Shown: positions 15,604-24,338 of the stretch, in pieces
Position numbering within the stretch: the first letter of the stretch is position 1
Layout of the letters: each line of letters begins with the position of its first letter
Source: Pedobacter cryoconitis
GTDB lineage: Bacteria > Bacteroidota > Bacteroidia > Sphingobacteriales > Sphingobacteriaceae
DNA: 64,000 nt
Direction: 5' to 3'
Assembly (NCBI RefSeq): GCF_014200605.1
Contig: NZ_JACHCE010000001.1
Coordinates: 248,001-312,000, forward strand
Position numbers and translations under genes: made by a program
Notes under the pieces: model-generated
Told to the model about the DNA's origin: nothing
The model's database searches: none
Seen by the model: the letters and a program-made list of their open reading frames with translations, nothing else

Positions 15604-16527
15604 CTACAAAATTGGTATATAAAAATCTGCAATACACTTTTTTTCAGGGTGTACCCTGTAGTCATTGTGATAGAGCTCAAACGGAGATCTGTCGGCTTTT
15701 TTATATCCATTTTCGGCCATCCATACAAAAAGACTATTCCATGATTTTTCAAATTCAGCAAGCCCGATTACAAAACTTCCGACAATAAATTTCCCTTTTT
15801 CAATGGTGGTCTTTCCAATATTCCCTGACACCTTAAAAGGCTTATTTAGCAAAATACATGCACTTAATCTTACTTTTTCTGGATTTGTAGTTTTAAAACT
15901 ATCATGATAAATAGTAACCATTTTTGTGTCAGGATTGTTTAGTAATCCCAATGGGGTTGCCCATTTAACCAGCGTGTCATAAGCTGTTGTAATTCCCTGT
16001 TTTCCAATACTTGTTACATAAGCTAATTCCAGCTCAGCGATTTCCCTGATTTCAATTTTTGCATTCATTTCGATCCAATTTTTAAGATGATTAATGCTGC
16101 AAATGTATTCTTCAAAGACTACGTGCTCTTGTCCATTCTTGCTTTCAATTTTACTGATCTTGCTAAATCTGCTGTTCTTTTGTTGACGGAATTCAGATGG
16201 ACTTATCCTGTAATGTTTTTTGAACGCTCTTGTCAGGGAAGAATTACTGCTAAAACCGAACAGCAGTGAAAGTTCGGTAATACTTACTTCTGGTTGACGT
16301 ATTAAAACCGATGCTATTTTTTCAATTCTCTTTCTGGTGATGTAAGAATTTAATGTCTCATTGGTAATCGCCTTAAATATCCTATGAAAATGAAAAGGAG
16401 AAAAACAGGCAACTTTTGAAATCATTTCCAGAGACAAATTTGTGTCAAGATTTTCATCCATAAATTGCAGGGCCTTATTCACACTGCTGATGTAAGTTAT
16501 TTGTATTTGTTTATCTAAACTTGCCAT
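15604..16527 (-). CDS. AraC family regulator with GyrI-like effector domain (Rob/SoxS-Rob type)
   Basis: A 307-aa regulator with the domain order reversed from the other AraC proteins here. The two-HTH DNA-binding domain is at the N-terminus (ALQFMDENLDTNLSLEMISK, then FSPFHFHRIFKAITNETL; about residues 15-110). A GyrI-like small-molecule-binding domain follows from about residue 155 (IEIREIAELELAYVTSIG) to the end, DFYIPIL. Such proteins sense lipophilic compounds. No obvious target is adjacent: the next gene on the strand, upstream, is the sulfurtransferase. Confidence 0.9.
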   Translation of the reverse strand: MASLDKQIQITYISSVNKALQFMDENLDTNLSLEMISKVACFSPFHFHRIFKAITNETLNSYITRKRIEKIASVLIRQPEVSITELSLLFGFSSNSSLTRAFKKHYRISPSEFRQQKNSRFSKISKIESKNGQEHVVFEEYICSINHLKNWIEMNAKIEIREIAELELAYVTSIGKQGITTAYDTLVKWATPLGLLNNPDTKMVTIYHDSFKTTNPEKVRLSACILLNKPFKVSGNIGKTTIEKGKFIVGSFVIGLAEFEKSWNSLFVWMAENGYKKADRSPFELYHNDYRVHPEKKCIADFYIPIL

Positions 16528-16590
16528 TCTTTAAGGAATATGCTGACCTGTGTCAAATGCTTAGTTTAAAAATAAGGAACTGGTTAAAAT

Positions 16591-17421
16591 TTAAGCTAAA
16601 ATCATTTTCTTATTATTTCTGCTCCACTCGCTCCAGCTACCCACATACAATTTAGGTATTTCTAAACCTGCATAGTCTATCGCTAACAGTGTATGACAAG
16701 CGGTGACACCAGAACCACAATGTACAATCACGTTTTCGGTCTGATAACCGGCCAGTGCTTTTGCATACTTTTCCCTTAGAACTTCGGACGCCAGAAAAGC
16801 TCCTTCAGCATCCAGATTCTCAGTAAAAGGAATATTTATAGCATGGGGTATATGACCCGCAATTAAATCTATAGGTTCGGTTAAACCTGCAAAGCGATTG
16901 GCATCACGTACATCAATAATTACATACTGATTACTATTGCCGGCAAGCTCCACTTCATCTATTGCTGCCAATGGTAACTGCCATGCTGTGATTGGATAGG
17001 GGGTTGTTGATTTCGCTTCGGGAACATCTGCAGTTACAGCAAAGCCGGCCTTAATCGCTGCAGTATAGCCACCATTCAACACCTGCACTTTTTCATGACC
17101 TATTGACTTTAGCATCCACCAGAATCTTGCAGCAGCATTGGCTCCGTTTTTATCGTCATAAATGATTACATGCGTATCTTTTGTAACTCCGTATTTTCCC
17201 AAAAGCCGGGCAAATTGTTCAAAGGATGGCAGTGGATGTCTGCCGCCAACAGCAAAATCTTTAATATCGGCCAGATCTGTGTTCAAGTCCAGATAAAAAG
17301 CACCGTCCAAGTGCTGTTCATCATATCTGACTTTTGATCCTGCACTTACATCGAAAAGGGTGAAATCGTTTTTACCTTGTAAAATCAATTCCTCAGGTTG
17401 TATAACAGCTGCTAGTTTCAT
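16591..17421 (-). CDS. Two-domain sulfurtransferase (thiosulfate/3-mercaptopyruvate type)
   Basis: A 276-aa tandem rhodanese from the ATG at 17421 (MKLAAVIQPEEL); a 13-residue longer start at 17460 looks less natural. The first domain has GRHPLPSFEQFA and RFWWMLKSIGHEKVQVLNGG. The second carries the active-site loop CGSGVTA with catalytic Cys at about residue 235. CGSGVTA is the loop found in mercaptopyruvate sulfurtransferases. It transfers sulfane sulfur to thiols or cyanide in the cytosol. It stands alone. Confidence 0.9.
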   Translation of the reverse strand: MKLAAVIQPEELILQGKNDFTLFDVSAGSKVRYDEQHLDGAFYLDLNTDLADIKDFAVGGRHPLPSFEQFARLLGKYGVTKDTHVIIYDDKNGANAAARFWWMLKSIGHEKVQVLNGGYTAAIKAGFAVTADVPEAKSTTPYPITAWQLPLAAIDEVELAGNSNQYVIIDVRDANRFAGLTEPIDLIAGHIPHAINIPFTENLDAEGAFLASEVLREKYAKALAGYQTENVIVHCGSGVTACHTLLAIDYAGLEIPKLYVGSWSEWSRNNKKMILA

Positions 17422-17622
17422 CGTCTTTTTAAAATTGTGAATATATAAAAATCTGATCATTTGTCTGTTAGAACCTGATTATCTTCGAATCATCTAAATC
17501 TGGGTTGGGCGCAATTTTGGTAAAGTCCATCTTAGGCTTTTGAAATCTTAAGATAGAAAATTAGCAGCTAAGAATAAAACCCGAAAGCCATAGTATTTAT
17601 GACTGTGTTTGATTCTAATAGA

Positions 17623-17659
17623 AACGGTCAGGATAAGAATATTCTCTATCCTGACCGTT
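17623..17659. terminator. 13-bp hairpin terminator downstream of the cupin gene
   Basis: AACGGTCAGGATA (17623-17635) is repeated inverted at 17647-17659 around an 11-base loop. It lies 7 bases past the cupin stop codon (leftward transcription). Confidence 0.7.
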
Positions 17660-17666
17660 ATGTAAA

Positions 17667-18125
17667 TTATGGGCGGGCGCCCGGAGGGCCGATATTTGTA
17701 TCTCCTATTTCTTCCAGTACTCTCAGTGCCAGTTCCATGTCATGGAATTTCTCAGGTGGGGTATCATTTACAGATCCTTCAAAACCAACTGCCCTGATCA
17801 GTTTCGCAAATCCGCTTGGAGAAGCAACAGCCAGTGCTCTGAATGGTTCTGTTTTTGAACTGTTTGCAATTGTATGTGGCGTGTTTTTAGGGATATGATA
17901 AGTATCCCCAGTGGATAATACATTTGTCTCGCCTGGTGTATAGACTGTAACTTTACCTTCAAGCACATATACAGTTTCTGAATATCTGGAGTGAACGTGC
18001 AGGGGCGTTTCAGACCCAGGAGGGAAACGACCTTCAATAAGGTCATAGCGAGAGTCTGTATGTTCTTCGCTTTCTATGATTGTAAGGTGTGTACCAAACA
18101 GCCAGAATGAATTTTTCATAGTCAT
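17667..18125 (-). CDS. Cupin domain protein, divergent from a Crp regulator
   Basis: A 152-aa single cupin. Motif 1 is PLHVHSRYSETVYVLEGKV with metal-ligand His/Glu at about residues 42-51. Motif 2 is GDTYHIPKNTPHTIAN at about 72-87. The conserved C-terminus is IGPPGARP. Members are small metal-dependent dioxygenases or isomerases or ligand-binding proteins. It is divergent from the Crp-type gene at 18270. The same two genes occur again as fragments at 41189-41823, with the same head-to-head orientation, so they form a recurring module. Confidence 0.87.
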   Translation of the reverse strand: MTMKNSFWLFGTHLTIIESEEHTDSRYDLIEGRFPPGSETPLHVHSRYSETVYVLEGKVTVYTPGETNVLSTGDTYHIPKNTPHTIANSSKTEPFRALAVASPSGFAKLIRAVGFEGSVNDTPPEKFHDMELALRVLEEIGDTNIGPPGARP

Positions 18126-18269
18126 AATAATTTTTGAAATGGAATAGATTTCAAGTACAAATTTGAAAAGGAAAAAGGAATTGCACGTTTAACAATTGGT
18201 AAGAAATCACGTTAAAATTATATCTTCTTAATATATGTGATTGATATTTGCTGTATAAAGATTTGTGAA

Positions 18270-18842
18270 ATGGAGAATTCTTTGATTAAATACCTGCTAA
18301 ATTTTGGAGATATAGCTGAAAGTGAACAAAATCAAATCTTTTCAGCTTTTACCCGAATGTCTTTTAAGTCCGGTGATCGCCTTTGTTGTGCGGGCGAGAT
18401 AACTAAGCAACTGTTTTTTATCAATAAAGGTATCTTGAAAATTACTATACCAGACGATGAAATCAGCGAGATCACTTATTATTTTCTAAAAGAAAAGCAA
18501 TTTGTAAGTTTTTTATATAGCATGTACGGAAATGTGCCTGCAGAACAAAGTTTGCAAGCAGCATGCGATACGGAGGTAATGATGATTAATAAGGATGATC
18601 TTTACCGTTTATATGAGCAACTGCCATATTTAAAGATTATGATGAATGAGATTTCAAATCTTTCCATGGTAAAAATGGTCAATTTGAAAAGTACTTATCT
18701 GAACGGGAATTCTTCAAAAAAATATTCTTTATTTCTTAAGCAGGAACCTGAAATTGCTTTGAAAATTGCGCTGACTGATATTGCTTCATACCTTGGAATA
18801 ACACCTCAGTCTTTAAGCCGGATCCGTAAAAATATCAGATAA
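18270..18842 (+). CDS. Crp/Fnr family transcriptional regulator
   Basis: A 190-aa regulator from the ATG at 18270; a GTG 11 codons upstream is in frame. The cyclic-nucleotide-binding-like domain has KSGDRLCCAGEITKQLFFIN and YYFLKEKQFVSFLYSMYGNV. The C-terminus is a winged helix ending in ALTDIASYLGITPQSLSRIR. No Fe-S cysteine cluster is seen, so it is not a classic Fnr. It probably controls the divergent cupin gene. Confidence 0.9.
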   Translation: MENSLIKYLLNFGDIAESEQNQIFSAFTRMSFKSGDRLCCAGEITKQLFFINKGILKITIPDDEISEITYYFLKEKQFVSFLYSMYGNVPAEQSLQAACDTEVMMINKDDLYRLYEQLPYLKIMMNEISNLSMVKMVNLKSTYLNGNSSKKYSLFLKQEPEIALKIALTDIASYLGITPQSLSRIRKNIR

Positions 18843-18911
18843 AGTTAATAGCCGGAAAGCGCATAAATATTAAACTTAATGATGGGTTGGGTATCCTTTA
18901 GATTCAGCCTT

Positions 18912-18947
18912 AAAAATCAGCTTTTCTTATCTGAAAAGCTGATTTTT
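18912..18947. terminator. 15-bp hairpin terminator between Crp and RidA genes
   Basis: AAAAATCAGCTTTTC (18912-18926) pairs with GAAAAGCTGATTTTT (18933-18947) over a 6-base loop and is followed by T-rich sequence. It serves the convergent Crp and RidA genes. Confidence 0.85.
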
Positions 18948-18966
18948 ATTTTTTAATTCTGATTTC

Positions 18967-19359
18967 TTATCTTACTACAGTAGCTTCCAGTTCGACCGTC
19001 AGGGTTGCGAAAAGACCTTTAACTTCCAATAAGGTTGTAGCTTGTTTTATACCATACTTCTGTAAAAAATCCTGATATACATCTGCGCATGTACTAAAGA
19101 AATCCTGTACAGAAGTGGTGTAAATATTCAGACGGACGATACCAGCACAGCTATAACCTGCGCTCTGAATAAGTTCTTCCAGGTTATGAATAGTAAGCAG
19201 GAGCTGAGTTCTCATATCTGCTGCACTAGGTTGTCCATTTGCATCTATTGCTGCTTGCCCTGAGCAATAAAGTGTGCTCTCTGCATTTTTAACCTCAACT
19301 GCCTGAGCTGAATTCGTGTATTCACCCCATTTCCACGGGTCAACTGATCTTTTTTCCAT
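18967..19359 (-). CDS. RidA (YjgF/YER057c/UK114) family protein
   Basis: About 130 aa from the ATG at 19359 (MEKRSVDPWKWGEYTNSAQA); the longer frame to 19437 is not protein-like. The core GQAAIDANGQPSAADMRTQ and a late LEVKGLFATLTVELEATV match RidA-like proteins. Classic RidA deaminates reactive enamine/imine intermediates using a conserved Arg, but I do not see the usual RxxVxVxxLP segment ending intact (VKGLFATLTVELEA instead). It may be a Rid subfamily with another role. Twin palindromes lie upstream. Confidence 0.85.
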   Translation of the reverse strand: MEKRSVDPWKWGEYTNSAQAVEVKNAESTLYCSGQAAIDANGQPSAADMRTQLLLTIHNLEELIQSAGYSCAGIVRLNIYTTSVQDFFSTCADVYQDFLQKYGIKQATTLLEVKGLFATLTVELEATVVR

Positions 19360-19406
19360 TGTTTTTGATTTATTATTGTTTATTTCTACAAACCTAAATC
19401 CAGGTA

Positions 19407-19507
19407 GTGACAACTGTTTGTCACACAAAAACTGCATTATTTTTTTAATTATATATATCCTGATAATTAGTTGGATTTTAATAATCGTGGTGACATACTG
19501 TTGTCAC
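19407..19507. promoter_or_regulatory. Two GTGACA-N6-TGTCAC palindromes between RidA and YdeI genes
   Basis: GTGACAACTGTTTGTCAC (19407-19424) and GTGACATACTGTTGTCAC (19490-19507) are both 18 bases long with the same GTGACA/TGTCAC arms, 83 bases apart. One lies in front of each divergent gene. They look like paired operators for one dimeric regulator. The regulator is unidentified; the WYL protein at 20217 is the nearest candidate. Confidence 0.6.
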
Positions 19508-19569
19508 TGGTACTCTTAAATTTGTCCATACTAAATCACTCTTTACAAAAAATACCAAAGGCAACAGTT

Positions 19570-20151
19570 ATGGAAGACAGATTAACAATATATCCAGCAG
19601 ACAATATACAATGGCGCAAATGGCTTGAATCAAACCATTTAGAATGTAAAGGTGTTTGGCTAATCTATAACAAGAAAATTAAGGGAGGGGAGTTGCCGGG
19701 GCTTTCCTGGGGTGAGGCTGTAGATACAGCACTTTGTTTTGGCTGGATAGACAGTAAAAAACTGCCTATCGATGAGAAGAAGTTTATGCAGTTTTTTTCA
19801 AAAAGAAACCCTAAAAGTGGCTGGTCTAAAATTAATAAGGAAAAAGCTGAGAATTTAATTGAGCTTGGACTAATGACCGGGGCTGGTTTGAGGATTATTG
19901 AAGCGGCAAAATATGATGGTTCCTGGAATGCGCTGGATGCTGTCGAGAAGCTAATAATGCCTAAAGAGCTGGCTTTAATACTCGATGAGCACAACCACTG
20001 CAAAGTGTTTTTTACCTCTTTGAGTAATTCGGTCAAAAAATCTGTTTTTTACTGGCTGTTGTCTGCCAAAAGAGAAGAGACAAGAAATCGGCGGGTCGCT
20101 GAAATCCTCAGGTTTACCAGCGAAGGCAAATTGCCTAAACAGTTTTCATAG
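19570..20151 (+). CDS. YdeI/OmpD-associated (bacteriocin-protection) family protein
   Basis: A 193-aa protein from the ATG at 19570 (MEDRLTIYPADN); the frame back to 19471 is spacer. It has the family pattern WLIYNKKIKGGELPGLSWGE, CFGWIDSKKLPIDEKKFMQF and FSKRNPKSGWSKINKEKAE. In other bacteria such proteins (DUF1905/YdeI group) have been linked to peptide resistance, but the biochemical role is unknown. It diverges from RidA across the twin palindromes, with the WYL regulator 65 bases downstream. Confidence 0.85.
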   Translation: MEDRLTIYPADNIQWRKWLESNHLECKGVWLIYNKKIKGGELPGLSWGEAVDTALCFGWIDSKKLPIDEKKFMQFFSKRNPKSGWSKINKEKAENLIELGLMTGAGLRIIEAAKYDGSWNALDAVEKLIMPKELALILDEHNHCKVFFTSLSNSVKKSVFYWLLSAKREETRNRRVAEILRFTSEGKLPKQFS

Positions 20152-20216
20152 CTATTGCTGTGCGAAAATTGAAAAATATAGATTTAAATGCAGGGATGAA
20201 CTCATAATCGTAAAAG

Positions 20217-21167
20217 ATGGAAAACATAAAAAAATTTGAGAGGATAGTTCATCTGTTTTTTCTGCTTCAATCGAGAGCTGTTTTAACGATCGAAGAATTA
20301 GTGGAGAAATTTGAGGTAACCAAAAGAACTATATATAGGGACCTTAATATTCTTGAACGTGCAGGAGTTCCAATAGTCCACAGCCCTGGAGCTGGTTATT
20401 CAATAGTCGATAGTTTCAGGCTTCCTCCAGCCAGGTTTACCGAAGGAGAAGTATTGAGCGTAATGATTGCAGAAAAAATTATGCGCAATCATGAAACTGA
20501 ATCTGTCCGAAGAAATTTCGGGCAGGTCCTGACTAAGATCAAGAGTGCATTTCATAGTCATCAGAAAAATGAAATTCTGCACCTTCAGGATAAACTGCTC
20601 ATTAAGGAAAAATTTGATGCAAAAGACTATGTTCCCAATATTATGGACGCTTTGCTCAAAAGTTCTGTAGACAAGAAACTGACCAGGATTTTATACCAGA
20701 ATGCACAGGGCGATAAACCAAATTTAAGAACGGTAGAACCAATTGGCGTTTTTAATGAAAATGGTAATTGGTATTTATTGGCCTATTGTCATTCCAGATC
20801 TGATTACCGGAATTTCAGATTGGATAGAATACAAAAATTAGATGTCCTGGAAAAATACTTTGAGAAAGACCACCCTTCGATAAACGAGTTAAATGCGCTT
20901 TATCATTCCCAGTATTTTACGGAAATTACAGTGAGTATTGATAAAAAATATGCTCATTTCTTATCGGCTGAACGGAATAACTTCGGTTATGTCAAAGAAA
21001 CTATAAATGGTGAAACTGTATTGATGTATTTTAATTGTAAATCTCATCCGACATCGTTTGTAAGGTGGTTTTTAAGATTTATTGATGTCGGGGAGATTGT
21101 AGAACCAGTTTATCTGAAAGAAGAACTGTTCGTGATATTGAAGGCTGGTATGGAAAGGAGGGGGTAA
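20217..21167 (+). CDS. HTH-WYL domain transcriptional regulator (YafY type)
   Basis: A 316-aa regulator. A DeoR/HTH_11-like domain occupies about residues 5-65 (RAVLTIEELVEKFEVTKRTI, then YRDLNILERAGVPI). The WYL ligand-binding domain covers about 140-225 (VEPIGVFNENGNWYLLAYCH and RNFRLDRIQKLDVLE), and a WCX-like C-terminal extension follows. WYL domains bind nucleic acid or small ligands. It lies 65 bases after the YdeI gene on the same strand and could bind the palindromes upstream of it. Confidence 0.9.
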   Translation: MENIKKFERIVHLFFLLQSRAVLTIEELVEKFEVTKRTIYRDLNILERAGVPIVHSPGAGYSIVDSFRLPPARFTEGEVLSVMIAEKIMRNHETESVRRNFGQVLTKIKSAFHSHQKNEILHLQDKLLIKEKFDAKDYVPNIMDALLKSSVDKKLTRILYQNAQGDKPNLRTVEPIGVFNENGNWYLLAYCHSRSDYRNFRLDRIQKLDVLEKYFEKDHPSINELNALYHSQYFTEITVSIDKKYAHFLSAERNNFGYVKETINGETVLMYFNCKSHPTSFVRWFLRFIDVGEIVEPVYLKEELFVILKAGMERRG

Positions 21168-21186
21168 TCCGGCAATGACCATTACC

Positions 21187-21639
21187 CTATGTCTTGATTC
21201 TCTCCCACTCTTCGAACGAAATTACGCCTAGCTCTGGTCTTGCATTTCCTTCTAATATGGAAATAAATTCAAGCTGATGGCCATCCGGATCTAAGAAATA
21301 AATCGCTACTGCCGGCATCCAGGCGAAAACCATTGGCTGTTCAGATCCATTCTTCAAAAAATTATATGGTTTAAGGTCATGTGCTTTTAAAAAGTCTACA
21401 GACTCATTTAATATATATTCTTTATCGCAGCGAAAAGCAAAATGTCTCTTATCTATTTCATTTTTAGGTTTTTCCCAAAGTCCAAGCATGGCTTCCTGTG
21501 GTTTCCCAATCCAAAAAAAAGCAATCTTGCGGTCTTCTTCATAACGGCATTGTTCCAGACCAAGAATATTTTTATAAAAAGCTATTGAGTTTTGGAGATT
21601 TTCAACGTAAATATGTGTTTCGTAAAGGCCTGTTATCAT
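21187..21639 (-). CDS. VOC (glyoxalase-like) family protein
   Basis: A 150-aa vicinal-oxygen-chelate protein beginning MITGLYETHIYVENLQNSI. The metal-ligand His is in ETHIYV, further ligand candidates are in DKRHFAFRCD, and the closing IYFLDPDGHQLEFISILEG resembles the FosX/glyoxalase pattern. A small detoxification enzyme is likely, but the substrate is open. It converges with the WYL gene. Confidence 0.88.
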   Translation of the reverse strand: MITGLYETHIYVENLQNSIAFYKNILGLEQCRYEEDRKIAFFWIGKPQEAMLGLWEKPKNEIDKRHFAFRCDKEYILNESVDFLKAHDLKPYNFLKNGSEQPMVFAWMPAVAIYFLDPDGHQLEFISILEGNARPELGVISFEEWERIKT

Positions 21640-21712
21640 CTTTTTTTTTCTCTAAGTTGTCATAAATATCTGGAAAAGATATATTTTTTGATAGTTCTTG
21701 ACATAAAAACTA

Positions 21713-22621
21713 TTAAAAATTGGGAAATCGTATGGTTTCAGTAAGCCGTTTGATTTCTTCTACTTTTTCAATCGAGATCTTACTCTTGTCATAGGCGAGA
21801 TAAATGGTATTGGAAGTCTGCGCTGCTCCATCCCAAATAACAGTGATCTTTTCCTGATTGATAAACTCCTGTGCAAGGTAATCCGAAACGATGCTGATAC
21901 CGCCACCTTCTGCGATTGACTTAATAATAACGCTCAGATTTGGGATAATGTATTTTGGTAAGATGATCGGCCGTTTATTGAAGTTTTTTAGCCAGAACCT
22001 GCGGATAAAAACAAGATCGTTACTGTAGGCATACCATTCCTGATTGATGAGCCATTTTTCAATAGCATTCAGGTCCTGGTTTTCTAAGTGCTGCCGGAAA
22101 TCTTGCAAATCAATATTCTTATTGCCAATGATGATGAAATTTTCTGTTAAAATAGGTTCATATAAGATGTGTTTACTTTCGATAGTTTTCTGACTGGCAA
22201 TAACCAGATCTAATTTTCCTTCGGCTAACTGCTGCATCAGATCTTTGGCCACACCAAAAGAAACATGGAGCTGGGATGAGATATTTTCCAATTGCGGGGT
22301 AATCTGGGAGAAAAAGAATTCCAGAGGACTTCCAAGCTTAATCACAGGACGGTTATTGAGTGCCTTTCTTCTAAAAGAAGTTTCAACCAATGACAGGTTT
22401 TCAACTGAACCTACTACTTGTATATATAGCTTTTTACCCAATTCGGTAGGTACCATCTTCCTGGGCATCCGGTCAAATAGTTTTCCACCGGCATATTGCT
22501 CTAATGAGGCAAGGTGTACACTCGCATTAGGCTGCGAAATGGAGAGTTCCTGAGCGGCCCTGGTCAGGTTGCCCTGCTGGTAGATCGCAATGAAAGTCCG
22601 GTACCATTCAAAATTTACCAT
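21713..22621 (-). CDS. LysR family transcriptional regulator
   Basis: A 302-aa LysR regulator. The N-terminal HTH (YRTFIAIYQQGNLTRAAQEL, then SISQPNASVHLASLEQYAGG) covers about residues 5-60. A substrate-binding domain follows from about 90 (IKLGSPLEFFFSQITPQLEN). It is divergent from the PRISE-like reductase at 22723. A symmetric ATCTATT site lies between them, so it probably controls that gene. Confidence 0.92.
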   Translation of the reverse strand: MVNFEWYRTFIAIYQQGNLTRAAQELSISQPNASVHLASLEQYAGGKLFDRMPRKMVPTELGKKLYIQVVGSVENLSLVETSFRRKALNNRPVIKLGSPLEFFFSQITPQLENISSQLHVSFGVAKDLMQQLAEGKLDLVIASQKTIESKHILYEPILTENFIIIGNKNIDLQDFRQHLENQDLNAIEKWLINQEWYAYSNDLVFIRRFWLKNFNKRPIILPKYIIPNLSVIIKSIAEGGGISIVSDYLAQEFINQEKITVIWDGAAQTSNTIYLAYDKSKISIEKVEEIKRLTETIRFPNF

Positions 22622-22628
22622 ATTGCAA

Positions 22629-22650
22629 ATCTATTAAAATATGAATAGAT
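22629..22650. promoter_or_regulatory. ATCTATT-N8-AATAGAT palindrome, likely LysR binding site
   Basis: A perfect 7-bp inverted repeat (22629-22635 and 22644-22650) begins 8 bases from the LysR start codon. It resembles the recognition half of LysR sites. A second run, ATAGATAGTTATAGATAT, follows to the right and may hold the activation half-site. Confidence 0.5.
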
Positions 22651-22722
22651 AGTTATAGATATTAGTATTGTTATAATACATTTTCGTTCCCGAATTTTGC
22701 ACCGGATTAAAATAGAGAAACA

Positions 22723-23778
22723 ATGAATACAAATACAGCATTAGTGATTGGGGCAAATGGCATTATAGGCAGGCATTTAACCGGGCATCTTATGAACTCC
22801 GGAAAATGGAATGTGCTGGCCTCAGCAAGGTCGGGATTAAACTATGAAACGACGGCAGATTTCATTGCTCTTGATCTGGAGGATAAAGAAGCTCTGGATC
22901 TTGTAGCAGATCAATTGAAAGCGGTAACGCATGTCTTCTTTAATGCTTATACAGAACGTAAGACACCTTATGAACAATCGGAAGCAAATTTGAAGATCCT
23001 GTCAAACCTTGTTCCTCTGCTGGAAAAAAATGCTCCGGGACTTCAGCGTATATTATTCATTCAGGGAGGTAAAGCTTATGGCGCTCATCTGGGAATTTAT
23101 AAAACACCTGCTTATGAAACAGACCTGAGGAGCATTACACCAAACTTTTATTATGCGCAAGAAGATTATTTAAGGAAGCAATCAGCAGGAAAGAACTGGT
23201 CATGGACGGCAATACGTCCTGATATCGTTATTGGGTTTACAGTCGGCACGCCGATGAACCTTGCAAATCTTATCGCTGCCTATGCGACACTATGCAAGGA
23301 AGAGGGAATCCCTATGCGCTTCCCCGGCTCTCCTAAAGCTTACGAGGTGTTAGTCAATGTTACCGGAACTGAGATTCTTTCCAAATCATTGGAGTGGGCG
23401 GCACTGCAAGAAAACGCAGCCAATGAGATTTTTAATATAACTAATGGCGATGTTTTTCGCTGGTCGCAGGTTTGGCCAAAGATTGGTGAGTTTTTTGGAG
23501 TTGAAGTTGCAGAACCACAGACATTTTCAATGCAGGAATATATGCCGGGAAAAAGAAATCTGTGGGCAGAGATTATAAAGAAATACAATCTCGAAAACTA
23601 TGACCTGGACACCCTGGTTCAATGGGGATTTGGAGATTTTGTATTCAATGTAGAGGTTGATGCTTTTCTTGATGTCAATAAAGCAAGGAGATTTGGTTTT
23701 CATGAAATGAACGGTGACAGTCTTAAAATCTTCCTGGATACTTTTAAGCAATTAAAAGACAAACGGATTATCGCTTAG
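22723..23778 (+). CDS. Atypical SDR, PRISE-like (progesterone 5-beta-reductase/iridoid synthase group)
   Basis: A 351-aa NAD(P)-dependent reductase with N-terminal GANGIIGRHLTGHL (about residues 9-22). The motif order FFNAYTERKTPYEQSEANLK, FIQGGKAYGAHLG and PNFYYAQEDYLRKQ is that of PRISE enzymes, whose catalytic Tyr lies in the FYYxxED stretch and which lack the usual YxxxK. The group reduces activated C=C bonds of enones. Control by the divergent LysR regulator is likely. The natural substrate is unknown. Confidence 0.85.
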   Translation: MNTNTALVIGANGIIGRHLTGHLMNSGKWNVLASARSGLNYETTADFIALDLEDKEALDLVADQLKAVTHVFFNAYTERKTPYEQSEANLKILSNLVPLLEKNAPGLQRILFIQGGKAYGAHLGIYKTPAYETDLRSITPNFYYAQEDYLRKQSAGKNWSWTAIRPDIVIGFTVGTPMNLANLIAAYATLCKEEGIPMRFPGSPKAYEVLVNVTGTEILSKSLEWAALQENAANEIFNITNGDVFRWSQVWPKIGEFFGVEVAEPQTFSMQEYMPGKRNLWAEIIKKYNLENYDLDTLVQWGFGDFVFNVEVDAFLDVNKARRFGFHEMNGDSLKIFLDTFKQLKDKRIIA

Positions 23779-23812
23779 TTTTTTTCTAAATGATAGATAA
23801 CCTGATAAAAGG

Positions 23813-23840
23813 GCTTAAACACATTTAAACGTGTTTAAGC
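23813..23840. terminator. 10-bp hairpin terminator between PRISE and HxlR genes
   Basis: GCTTAAACAC (23813-23822) pairs with GTGTTTAAGC (23831-23840) and is followed by eight T. The convergent HxlR stop codon lies inside it. Confidence 0.75.
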
Positions 23841-24190
23841 TTTTTTTTCTGCAATTCATTAAAGACAGGCATATACTCACTTCCCCATTGCTCCATATGT
23901 GAAATAAGGGGCAATAAAGTTTTGCCAAAATCTGTTAAAAAATATTCAACCTTCGAAGGAAGTACAGGGTATATGATTTTTGTAATCACACCATGATCTC
24001 CTAACTCTTTTAAGTGAAGATTTAAAACGCGTTTAGTGGCATCGGGATGATTTTTATGCAATTCACCCGGCCTTCTGATGCCTTTAGCTATTGAATCAAT
24101 CAGGCATGGTTTCCATTTCCCCCCAATGATCTCCAGCGTTATGCTCATCCCGCAGTTAAGATCTTTTGGAATCTTTTTTTCATACATCAT
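23825..24190 (-). CDS. HxlR family transcriptional regulator
   Basis: A 121-aa winged-helix protein. The core is LNCGMSITLEIIGGKWKPCL with a cysteine at about residue 13, then RVLNLHLKELGDHGVITKI and YFLTDFGKTLLPLI. The N-terminal Cys in the CGMS position matches the redox-sensing cysteine found in several HxlR proteins. It is divergent from the double-SnoaL gene at 24339 and probably controls it. Confidence 0.92.
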   Translation of the reverse strand: MMYEKKIPKDLNCGMSITLEIIGGKWKPCLIDSIAKGIRRPGELHKNHPDATKRVLNLHLKELGDHGVITKIIYPVLPSKVEYFLTDFGKTLLPLISHMEQWGSEYMPVFNELQKKKLKHV

Positions 24191-24280
24191 GACCTCCGTT
24201 TTACAGGTACAAAAATAGGTATTAGTACATATAAATAACTGTAGGGATAAAATTGTCCCTGCATGAACCTTTTATCCGTA

Positions 24281-24312
24281 ATTGTATGGGCTGTACGATG
24301 ACAATACCTTTG
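24281..24312 (+). promoter_or_regulatory. Bacteroidota-type promoter for the double-SnoaL gene
   Basis: ATTG (24281-24284), a 20-base spacer and TACCTTTG (24305-24312) match the -33/-7 consensus, 26 bases before the start codon. The short AGGGA/TCCCT inverted repeat at about 24243-24260 upstream could be a regulator site, but the arms are only 5 bases. Confidence 0.6.
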
Positions 24313-24338
24313 TTGCTCAAATTTAATAAACTATAAAA

